Positions 36,493-43,954 of a stretch of DNA of 64,000 bases are shown piece after piece. Each line of letters begins with the position of its first letter. Within the stretch, counting starts at the first letter, position 1. Both the position numbers and the translations under genes were made by a program. Under the pieces are notes generated by a model, which made no database searches, had not been told where the DNA came from, and worked only from the letters and a program-made list of their open reading frames with translations. This DNA comes from Puniceicoccaceae bacterium 5H (GTDB taxonomy: Bacteria > Verrucomicrobiota > Verrucomicrobiia > Opitutales > Oceanipulchritudinaceae). Where the stretch lies: assembly GCA_009772895.1 (NCBI GenBank), contig WOUP01000016.1, positions 20,374 to 84,373 of the forward strand, given 5' to 3'.

Positions 36493-37482
36493 ATGAACGT
36501 TCTCGTGATTGGTGGAGCGGGCTACATCGGTAGCCACTGTGTGCGTCAACTGCAGGCTGCCGGGCATCGTCCGGTGGTGCTGGACAACCTCGTCTACGGG
36601 CACCGTCAGGCGGTGGCCTCGGATGTGGCGTTTTATGAAGGTAACCTGGGAGACATTCCGACGGTCGAAAAGATCCTGCGAGACGAGCAGATCGAGCTGG
36701 TGATGCACTTCGCCGCTTTCGCCTACGTAGGCGAATCCGTCCAGGAGCCCCTGAAGTATTACGAAAACAACCTCGCCGCTCCCATCCGCCTGTTGCAGGC
36801 GATGCGCAATGCCGGCGTGACGAAGTTCGTCTTCAGCTCCACCTGCGCGACCTTCGGCATCCCGGAAAAGATGCCGATCACGGAAGACCTGCCGCAGCGC
36901 CCCATCAACCCCTACGGCCAGACGAAGCTCGACTTCGAGAACACGCTCAAGGCCTGCGCACACGCCTACGGCCTCAGCTTCGCCGCCTTCCGCTACTTCA
37001 ACGCGGCCGGCGCCGCCGAAGACGGCGCGATCGGCGAAGACCACGATCCGGAGTCGCACCTCATCCCGCTGGCCGTTTTTGCCGCCCAGGGCAAGCGCGA
37101 CAAGTTGACCGTCTTCGGCACGGACTACCCCACCCCGGACGGCACCTGCCTGCGTGACTACATCCACGTGGACGACCTCAGCCGCGCTCATATCGCGGTG
37201 TTCGACAAGCTGAGCGAACCGGGCACGGGCCTGTTCTACAACCTTGGTACCGGCAAGCCGACCTCGGTGCTCGAGATCATCAATGCGGTGGAAAAGGTGA
37301 CCGGCCTGAAGGTGCCTTACGTGACCGGCGACCGTCGTGCAGGCGATCCCCCCGCGCTCTACGCCGATTCCTCGAAGGCCAAGAACGAACTGGGCTGGGA
37401 GCCGAAGTTCATGGACATCGAGGGCATTATCGCGACCGCCTGGAAGTGGCACCAGAGCCACCCGGACGGCTACGACGCGTAA
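36493..37482 (+). CDS. galE: UDP-glucose 4-epimerase
   Basis: Interconverts UDP-glucose and UDP-galactose using bound NAD. 329 residues. GGAGYIGSH at 7-15 is the NAD-binding loop, followed by VVLDNLVYGH, HFAAFAYVGESV, FVFSSTCATFG with the catalytic Ser, NPYGQTKLDFE with the Tyr-x3-Lys pair, RYFNAAGA, GTCLRDYIHVDDL and YNLGTGKPTSVLEI. It is a single gene followed by a strong terminator and supplies galactose for polysaccharide together with the rfb genes nearby. Confidence 0.95.
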   Translation: MNVLVIGGAGYIGSHCVRQLQAAGHRPVVLDNLVYGHRQAVASDVAFYEGNLGDIPTVEKILRDEQIELVMHFAAFAYVGESVQEPLKYYENNLAAPIRLLQAMRNAGVTKFVFSSTCATFGIPEKMPITEDLPQRPINPYGQTKLDFENTLKACAHAYGLSFAAFRYFNAAGAAEDGAIGEDHDPESHLIPLAVFAAQGKRDKLTVFGTDYPTPDGTCLRDYIHVDDLSRAHIAVFDKLSEPGTGLFYNLGTGKPTSVLEIINAVEKVTGLKVPYVTGDRRAGDPPALYADSSKAKNELGWEPKFMDIEGIIATAWKWHQSHPDGYDA

Positions 37483-37512
37483 AACGCCTCACGGCAGCAT
37501 TCCTTTATCACC

Positions 37513-37538
37513 GGCACCCTCACATGGGTGCCTTTTTT
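37513..37538 (+). terminator. Rho-independent terminator of galE
   Basis: GGCACCC (37513-37519) pairs with GGGTGCC (37526-37532), followed by six T (37533-37538). Confidence 0.9.
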
Positions 37539-37554
37539 GTCGCATCAGCCGTCC

Positions 37555-37977
37555 TCAACCGGCTGAACGGACCACTTCGAGGCTGCGGTGCACCGCGTGA
37601 ACCGCACTGGTCAGACTTCCATGGCCTTCATATTCGAAGTCGCGGGCGATCTGGCTCTCGTAGTGAATGATGCTCCACCCCCAGTAGGAGTGCACCACCA
37701 CCGCCATGACATGCAGCAGCGGCACGGTCGTCTTGAGCCGAAGGTAGATCGTAGGGTGCACGGAGCACTCGTTCACCCGGTTCCAGATAAAACCGAAGGG
37801 GTTCGCATAAAGGCTGAACACCTTCTCCTTGGCCTCAAGGATATCTCCCCACCCGATGTCTGCCATCGGCTTGGGAGTGGCGATCATGAATTGAGCGTAA
37901 AGCTCCACATAGGAAGACTCCAGCTCGATCCATCCAAGCAGGTTTGCCTGATCGTAGACTGTGATGGGAGGAACCAT
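37555..37977 (-). CDS. Hypothetical protein
   Basis: 140 residues, ATG start. Mixed hydrophobic and aromatic composition (DQANLLGWIELESSYVELYA, VPLLHVMAVVVHSYWGWSII), no signal peptide and no motif I recognise. The opposite-strand frame over the same bases is His-rich and looks like a shadow. Base composition drops in GC from here into the following gap, unlike neighbours, which may indicate a recent or poorly conserved insertion. Confidence 0.5.
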   Translation of the reverse strand: MVPPITVYDQANLLGWIELESSYVELYAQFMIATPKPMADIGWGDILEAKEKVFSLYANPFGFIWNRVNECSVHPTIYLRLKTTVPLLHVMAVVVHSYWGWSIIHYESQIARDFEYEGHGSLTSAVHAVHRSLEVVRSAG

Positions 37978-38361
37978 GTTGGCGAGTTATGGTGGCGTTG
38001 AGGCGGCCGAGCCAAACGCTCTACGCCTCATATACAAAATCACTTATCGGCCTTTTTCCACCTGCAAAAGCAGCCCGACACTCAAGCACCACCCATTCAA
38101 CCTTCAAACGACTAAATATCAACAAGTTGTGACGCACGCCCAAACCTTTCAAAGATAAACTCGCTATTTGTAAAAAAGGCGTCACAGGCGATAAAGAGTT
38201 GAAACGGCACCCGATAGCGTCTACATAGGCGCTCATATAGCGTCGTAACCGACACAGACTTTAAGTTAGTCGCTCAATCGCTCAAATATACAGATACGCT
38301 CAGCTCAAGTTGGCTATTACAAGGCCGCGCCGGTTCTGCCGGGGCGGCCTTCCGTATTTAC
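37978..38361. other. AT-rich gene-free stretch with short repeats
   Basis: No convincing gene. It contains CGCTCA at 38230, 38271, 38279 and 38297, ATAGCGTC at 38214 and 38237, and near 38321-38351 a strong hairpin (AAGGCCGC with GCGGCCTT). Otherwise nothing is recognisable. It runs directly into the candidate attenuator that follows. Confidence 0.5.
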
Positions 38362-38439
38362 GGGTGCTCCCGTGGTGACAGGCGATTGCCGAAGCAGGCA
38401 TTGACACCTTCAGACGGGGGAGCATCCTGAAGTGTTTTT
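38362..38439 (+). promoter_or_regulatory. Candidate attenuator or riboswitch-like leader ending in a terminator
   Basis: A long-range 10-bp pairing is possible between GGGTGCTCCC (38362-38371) and GGGAGCATCC (38418-38427), enclosing GGTG/CACC (38374-38377 with 38405-38408) and a small inner hairpin. The competing fold is a terminator: CACCTTCAG (38405-38413) with CTGAAGTG (38427-38434), one bulge, then five T (38435-38439). The 5' strand can alternatively form ACGGG-TGCT-CCCGT. It lies 68 bases before the aminotransferase ATG. I match it to no known riboswitch class. Confidence 0.45.
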
Positions 38440-38507
38440 ACTTGAAAACCCAATCATCCGTGCGCGTGCCCCAACATGCGCCACAAAATAGCTGAATTGC
38501 TCAAGAC

Positions 38508-39698
38508 ATGCCTCACTTTGCTGCCATTTCCGTCGCACCGCCGGACCCGATTCTGGGCCTGACGGAAGCCTTCAAGGCCGACCCGAACCCGAACAAGATC
38601 AACTTCGGGGTTGGGGTCTATCTCGACGACAAAGGGCGCAACACTACCCTGCAGGTCGTCAAGGCCGCCGAGCAGCGCCTGTGGGAGGCTGAACCGAGCA
38701 AGAACTACCTCCCGATCGCCGGGGACGCCCAGTATGGCGAACTGACCCGTCAGCTGTTGACGGAAGGCGTCTCCGTTCCTCCGGGGCAAGCCAGCCTGCA
38801 AACGCCGGGCGGCACGGGTGCGCTGCGCGTGGTGGCCGACTTTCTGGCGCACAATCTGGACCGCCCCACCGTGTGGATGCCGGGGCCCACGTGGCCGAAC
38901 CACCCCAAAGTCTTCAATACGGCCGGCCTGCCGACCAAGACCTACCGCTATTTCGACAGCGCCCACAACAGCCTCGACTTCGAGGGCATGCTCGCGGACT
39001 TGCAGAACGTGCCCCAGGGCGATGTCGTACTGCTGCACGGCTGCTGCCATAATCCCACCGGCATCGACCCGACGCCCGCACAGTGGCAGCAAATCGCCCA
39101 AGTCCTGAAGGATCGCGACCTGCTCGGCATCGTCGACATTGCCTACCAAGGCTTTGGGGACGGGCTGCACGAAGATGCCGTGGCCGTGCGCACGCTGTTG
39201 GAAGCGCACGTGGAACTGCTGGTCTGCCAGTCGTTCTCCAAGAATTTCGGGCTCTACAACGAGCGCGTCGGCGCCCTGCACCTATTCTCCAGCGAAGGCG
39301 ATTCCGCCCATCGGGCGCTGAGCCAGCTGAAGGTGATTGTGCGGACCAATTACAGCAACCCACCCGCCCACGGCGCTCTGGTAGTGCGGACCATTCTGGC
39401 CGACGACCAACTGCGCCAGCAATGGCAGCAGGAGCTGGCCGGGATGCGGGCTCGCATCAACGGCATCCGCAGTCAGTTTGCCGAGGCCCTGAACGCGGCA
39501 GGCGTAGGTCGCGATTTCTCGTTCCTGACGCGCCAGCGCGGCATGTTCTCGCTGACCGGCCTCAATCTGGAACAGGTCGACCGCCTGCGCCGCGAAGACG
39601 GCCTCTACATGGTCGGCAACGGGCGCATCAACGTCGCCGGGCTCACCCCGTCCAACCTGCCCATTGCGGTCAAAGCCATTGCGCGCGTGCTGAGTTAG
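38508..39698 (+). CDS. Aspartate/aromatic amino acid aminotransferase
   Basis: PLP enzyme of the class I alpha subgroup, transferring amino groups between aspartate or aromatic amino acids and 2-oxoglutarate. 396 residues, the standard length. The opening PPDPILGLTEAFKADPNPNK and INFGVGVYLDDKG are typical of AspC/TyrB. The PLP-binding Lys is near 245 in SFSKNFGLYNERVG. Other signatures are LHGCCHNPTGIDPT, VDIAYQGFGDG and RGMFSLTGLNLEQV. The gene may be controlled by the leader structure at 38362-38439. It lies 39 bases before the glycosyltransferase gene. Confidence 0.93.
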   Translation: MPHFAAISVAPPDPILGLTEAFKADPNPNKINFGVGVYLDDKGRNTTLQVVKAAEQRLWEAEPSKNYLPIAGDAQYGELTRQLLTEGVSVPPGQASLQTPGGTGALRVVADFLAHNLDRPTVWMPGPTWPNHPKVFNTAGLPTKTYRYFDSAHNSLDFEGMLADLQNVPQGDVVLLHGCCHNPTGIDPTPAQWQQIAQVLKDRDLLGIVDIAYQGFGDGLHEDAVAVRTLLEAHVELLVCQSFSKNFGLYNERVGALHLFSSEGDSAHRALSQLKVIVRTNYSNPPAHGALVVRTILADDQLRQQWQQELAGMRARINGIRSQFAEALNAAGVGRDFSFLTRQRGMFSLTGLNLEQVDRLRREDGLYMVGNGRINVAGLTPSNLPIAVKAIARVLS

Positions 39699-39737
39699 GA
39701 CGCGGACGGCCTGCGCAGGCCCCTCCTGCCCTCGCCC

Positions 39738-42047
39738 ATGAGGATCTGCTTCATTACGACTGAGTTTCCGCCTACCCGCCTGGGCGGTGTCGGCACATAT
39801 TCGCTCATCATGCCCCGACTGCTCAAGGCGGCCGGGCACGATGTCGTCATCGTGACGAAACTGGCGGACGACGCCCCACGCGAGGATACATGGGAGGACA
39901 TCCCCGTCTACCGCCTCCCCCATCTATGGGAGCAATATGGCGAGACGGACTACAACGGCGACATCACGCTCTTTTATGCCGAGATGCACCACCTACGCAG
40001 CTTCGTGGGTGGCTTTGCACGGGAGGTCGCCCGGTTTCTACCCGGTCTGCACGAACGTTACCACTTCGACGTGGTCCTCAGCCAGGAGGTCGAAGGCCCA
40101 ACCTACTTCGCGCAAGACCGGCAGATGCTGTTCGACGAGCTGGGCGACCTGCCCTTCGTCCTGTTCATCCACAGCCCGCACCGCTCCATCCAGCTGAACA
40201 ACGACGACGCGCTCTACAACCGCTTCGACTACCATCGGGTGATGTACGAAGAGCACGCGGTCAGCCTGGCCAGCGGGCTCATCTACGCGAGCGACTACAT
40301 GCACCGCGAGCTGGTCGGGCAACTCGGCTGCGACAACCGGCCCAATGCCGTCGTACCGCTGCCGTTGGGCGACGTGCCGGATTTGCCGCGCGAACCGCTG
40401 CCGGAGGGCGAGCAGCGCCTGGTCTACGCCGGGCGCATCGAGCCGCGCAAGGGCGTCGAAACGCTGGTCCGCGCCGTCGCTCCCCTGCTGGAGAAGCACC
40501 CGCGGCTGACGCTCCACCTTTTCGGTCGGGATACGGAGCACCCCTCCCTTGGCCGCAGCATGCAGGAATGGCTGCAGCGCTTCGTCCCCGCCGAACATGC
40601 CGAGCGCGTCGTCTTCCACGGAGCGGTCCCCCGCGAGGAACTGTGGCGCGAATACCGACAGGCGACCCTCGGCGTCGTGCCCAGCCACTGGGAACCCTTT
40701 TCTTTTGTCTGCCAGGAGATGATGGCCAGCGGGCTACCCGTGGTCGCGACCACCGCCGGCGGCATGGCCGAGATGATCGAACACGGCGAGAGCGGCTGGT
40801 TATGCGAGGCGGCCAGCCCCGCCGCCCTGACCCGTGCCCTGCAGGAAGCCCTCGGGCAACGGGCAGAAAAACTGGCCGCAGTCGGCGAGGCAGCCAGGCA
40901 ACGCATCCACCAGTACTGCGACAACGCGACGATCACCGAGCAGACGGTCGCTGCGCTCCAACAGGCGACCGTCTACCACGAGTTGCAGCGCCGCACGCAC
41001 CAGCGCGTGCGCGTGCCCAGTCGCTACCCCTTTAGTGACCGCCCCCTGCGGGAGGCACACAGCGCGCCCTCCGTCGATCCCAGCCCGATCCAGCGCCTCG
41101 CGGTCGTCATCCCGTGTTATAACATGGGCCCGTATCTCGAGGAATGCGTGCAAAGCCTGCTCGACCAAACGCGACCGCCGGAACGTATTTATCTCGTCGA
41201 CGACGGTTCGACCGATGCCCATTCGCGGGAGGTTTACGCCCGACTCGAGCAAGAACACGCCGCCGTCATGCTGCAGCGCTTCGTCAATGGCGGCCTGCCT
41301 ACGGCACGCGAACGCGGCGCGGCCCTGGCGATCGGCGACGGCGCTGACGCGCTGGTCTTCATCGACGGCGACGACTACCTTGATCCAACGTATTTCGCCA
41401 AGGCCCTGGACGTGCTCAATCGCCACCCCGAGGTGGGCGCGGTGACGGCCTGGACCCACACCGTAGGGCTGATGCACACCTACTGGGCGCCCTTCCACAA
41501 TCAGTTCCCCTTCCTTTTGGCCGAATGCCAGAGCACTCCGCCGGCCATGATCCGCCGCGAAGCCTACGAAGCCGCCGGCGGCTTCCAGGCAGCCCAGAAA
41601 TACGCGTTTGAGGACTGGGACTTCTGGATCGGGCTCAACGGCACCGGCTTCGCCCAACTCGTCATCCCCGAGCCGCTGATCTTTTACCGCATGCGTGAGG
41701 GATCGATCTCTCGGCGCTACAACAGTGCGACGCGGGAACACGGCCGCCGCTTTATCACCGCTCGGCACGAACCGCTCTTCCAGCGCTACGCGCGCGAGGT
41801 GGCCCTCCTGAACGAAGCCCTGCGCTGGTGGGAAGGCGACAAATCGGCAGCGTCCCAGGAAGAGCTCGACACCTTGCGGCGTGACCTGGAGTGGAACTAC
41901 CGGCAGCATTTCCACTTTAAGGAGTTGCACGAGAAGAAGTTCCAGGAAGCGGAGTGGCTGCACAACGTGAAGCGCGATCTCGAAGCCCGCATAGCCGAGC
42001 TGGAGCGCCGCCTCAACGAAGCTGCCGCCCCGGAAACAAAGGGCTGA
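39738..42047 (+). CDS. Bifunctional glycosyltransferase: GT4 domain fused to GT2 domain
   Basis: 769 residues with two sugar-transfer domains. Residues 1-400 form a GT-B GT4 enzyme: ITTEFPPTRLGGVGTYSLIM at the N-terminal glycine loop, GRIEPRKGVETLVRAV, and the nucleotide-binding PSHWEPFSFVCQEMMASGLP with GGMAEMIEHGESGWL. Residues about 445-680 form a GT-A GT2 enzyme: LAVVIPCYNMGPYLEECVQS, VDDGSTD, VFIDGDDYLDP (metal-binding DxD) and EDWDFWIGL. The last 75 residues are a charged coiled coil. There is no membrane segment. It probably builds a repeated glycan, adding two linkages in turn for surface polysaccharide. Confidence 0.9.
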   Translation: MRICFITTEFPPTRLGGVGTYSLIMPRLLKAAGHDVVIVTKLADDAPREDTWEDIPVYRLPHLWEQYGETDYNGDITLFYAEMHHLRSFVGGFAREVARFLPGLHERYHFDVVLSQEVEGPTYFAQDRQMLFDELGDLPFVLFIHSPHRSIQLNNDDALYNRFDYHRVMYEEHAVSLASGLIYASDYMHRELVGQLGCDNRPNAVVPLPLGDVPDLPREPLPEGEQRLVYAGRIEPRKGVETLVRAVAPLLEKHPRLTLHLFGRDTEHPSLGRSMQEWLQRFVPAEHAERVVFHGAVPREELWREYRQATLGVVPSHWEPFSFVCQEMMASGLPVVATTAGGMAEMIEHGESGWLCEAASPAALTRALQEALGQRAEKLAAVGEAARQRIHQYCDNATITEQTVAALQQATVYHELQRRTHQRVRVPSRYPFSDRPLREAHSAPSVDPSPIQRLAVVIPCYNMGPYLEECVQSLLDQTRPPERIYLVDDGSTDAHSREVYARLEQEHAAVMLQRFVNGGLPTARERGAALAIGDGADALVFIDGDDYLDPTYFAKALDVLNRHPEVGAVTAWTHTVGLMHTYWAPFHNQFPFLLAECQSTPPAMIRREAYEAAGGFQAAQKYAFEDWDFWIGLNGTGFAQLVIPEPLIFYRMREGSISRRYNSATREHGRRFITARHEPLFQRYAREVALLNEALRWWEGDKSAASQEELDTLRRDLEWNYRQHFHFKELHEKKFQEAEWLHNVKRDLEARIAELERRLNEAAAPETKG

Positions 42048-42124
42048 GCGCGGACGACCCTCACTCGTTAGCCACCAAATTTTCGGCCTTTACTTGGCGG
42101 CTCTTCGCCATTTGTATCCGCAGC

Positions 42125-43951
42125 ATGACGCTACCGCGCCTTTGCTCCCTCACCACGCTCATGCTGGTGGGAACCTTCACCTCACAACTTGCGGCCGCGG
42201 ATCTTGTCCTTGTGGGACGCCCCGGCGATCTGGAACTGGATTCCACTGGAGGATCGGCAGACAATCCGGTGGAACGACGCTCCTCGCTCACGGATACCTT
42301 CCACTTTTTCGAGACCAACCCCACCGCCACGTTTACGGTGCTCCTGCCGGAGCTCTACGACAACGGCGACACCACCTTTACCGCCTGGCGTCCGCGCAAC
42401 CCCGCCGGGGACAGCCCCACGGGCTTTTATCGTGAAGAAGTGGCCTTCGCCACGGAAACGGTGACGGGCGTCAACCCAGACAACCCCGAGGTGCCTCAAG
42501 ATTACCAGGTCGTGAAGCTGACCCCCACCGAGTTTACGGTGGAGCTACTGCCGGACAACGCGCCCCAGCAGGTCGCCAATTTCATCAGCTACGCGGTGGA
42601 GGGTGACTACGACAATACGGTCGTGCACCGCAACCCGGGCATGGGCGTCTACAGCGCCCAATACACTTTCGACTTCAACATTGCGCAGGCCGGTAGCTAT
42701 ACGCTGACGCCGACCGAACCAGCAGAAGACGATCCCTACCAAGTCGAAAATTACTCGAGCTTCGACTGGGCCGCGATCACTTCCAGAGGCACCATCGCGG
42801 CAGAGGAAGGGGACCTCGAGGCGGAGCCGGGCACCTTGGCTACCGCCCTCAACTCCTCGGGATACGCCACCTCTGGATGGTTCTTCAATATCAGCGACAA
42901 CTCCGACGCCTTTGCCAACGCCTACCCCATTTTCGGCAAGGTGACCGGCGACGCCTATCAGAACGGCACCAGCATCGGCTCGGCCCAAGATACCGTGCTT
43001 GGTGTGCTCGGCCAGATCCCGGCGCTCGACCTGCAGGTGCTGTTGCCCAGTGCCTTTGCCGATGTGCCGCTGATGGTCAATGGCGCGCCCGAAGGCACCC
43101 CGGACTACGACGACCCCGCCGCCGGTGAGAGCGATCCGCCCATCGACTCCATCATCGCGACCCACGAAAACTATATCTGGGCCGACGCCTACGTGCGCTT
43201 CCCCAGCGTCACGCTCGACGATTTGGGCGAAGAGCCAACCGCCAACTCGATCAACTACACGATCGAAACCTATTACGATGAAGAAGACGAGGTCTCGAGC
43301 GGCAATGACCGTGACTCCTTTGACATCGACAGCCTGGCCGTCGATCCGGCAACCAACGAAATCGTCGTCGGCGTAGTCAAGCCCGGCACCCTGTTGGTCA
43401 CCGTCACGGCCACCAATGCAAGCGACTCGACCGACGAAGAATCGATTCTCCTGCGCCTGACGGCCGTCAATCCGGAGATGGCGAACTTCTTCAAGACCTA
43501 CTCGGCCGTCTATGGCCCGGACGATGAAGACGATTGGAACGGCTACTATGTGACGGCCCTCGCTGGTGTGTACGACTACGACTTCCCGCTGGTCTACTTC
43601 AACTACTATGGCTGGATGTGGCTGGACGCGGGCGCGGACGAAGATGGCTTCTGGACCTACTACTACGACATGGGGCACTGGATCTACACCACCGCCGACG
43701 CCCCATCTCTCCTCTACGTGGAAACCGGCACGGACGCCGACGACAAGGCCTGGATCTATTACAACACCTACGACAAGGACAGTGACAGCTCCACACCCAA
43801 CGAGCGCTGGGTCTACCTCTATCCGCGCGATGACGCCGATCCGGACGATGTGTGGATCAAGCCGGAAGAACTCGCGACCCGCACCATCAGCGACATCCTC
43901 GACGAGGCGAAGGCTGCAGCGGCCGAAGAAGAGGCGACTACCACAGAATAG
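42125..43951 (+). CDS. Secreted cyclophilin-like protein with aromatic C-terminal module
   Basis: Exported protein of 608 residues from the ATG at 42125; the signal peptide ends near LAAA. Residues about 125-320 resemble a cyclophilin peptidyl-prolyl isomerase: VELLPDNAPQQVANFISYAV, YDNTVVHRNPGM with the position of the catalytic Arg, ATSGWFFNISDNSD and PIFGKVTG. The GGD loop is missing and an insert follows HRN, so activity is uncertain. An Ig-like region spans about 360-455. Residues about 480-570 form a Tyr/Trp-rich module (DFPLVYFNYYGWMWL) like those of the 24607 and 52017 proteins. Here it is followed by an acidic helical tail. It converges on dnaX with a 3-base gap. Confidence 0.75.
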   Translation: MTLPRLCSLTTLMLVGTFTSQLAAADLVLVGRPGDLELDSTGGSADNPVERRSSLTDTFHFFETNPTATFTVLLPELYDNGDTTFTAWRPRNPAGDSPTGFYREEVAFATETVTGVNPDNPEVPQDYQVVKLTPTEFTVELLPDNAPQQVANFISYAVEGDYDNTVVHRNPGMGVYSAQYTFDFNIAQAGSYTLTPTEPAEDDPYQVENYSSFDWAAITSRGTIAAEEGDLEAEPGTLATALNSSGYATSGWFFNISDNSDAFANAYPIFGKVTGDAYQNGTSIGSAQDTVLGVLGQIPALDLQVLLPSAFADVPLMVNGAPEGTPDYDDPAAGESDPPIDSIIATHENYIWADAYVRFPSVTLDDLGEEPTANSINYTIETYYDEEDEVSSGNDRDSFDIDSLAVDPATNEIVVGVVKPGTLLVTVTATNASDSTDEESILLRLTAVNPEMANFFKTYSAVYGPDDEDDWNGYYVTALAGVYDYDFPLVYFNYYGWMWLDAGADEDGFWTYYYDMGHWIYTTADAPSLLYVETGTDADDKAWIYYNTYDKDSDSSTPNERWVYLYPRDDADPDDVWIKPEELATRTISDILDEAKAAAAEEEATTTE

Positions 43952-43954
43952 TTT

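Noticed and set aside
37588..38001. Plus-strand open frame opposite the 37555 gene
   Set aside because: His- and Val-rich shadow composition; the minus-strand product is more protein-like, though confidence in that gene is also modest.
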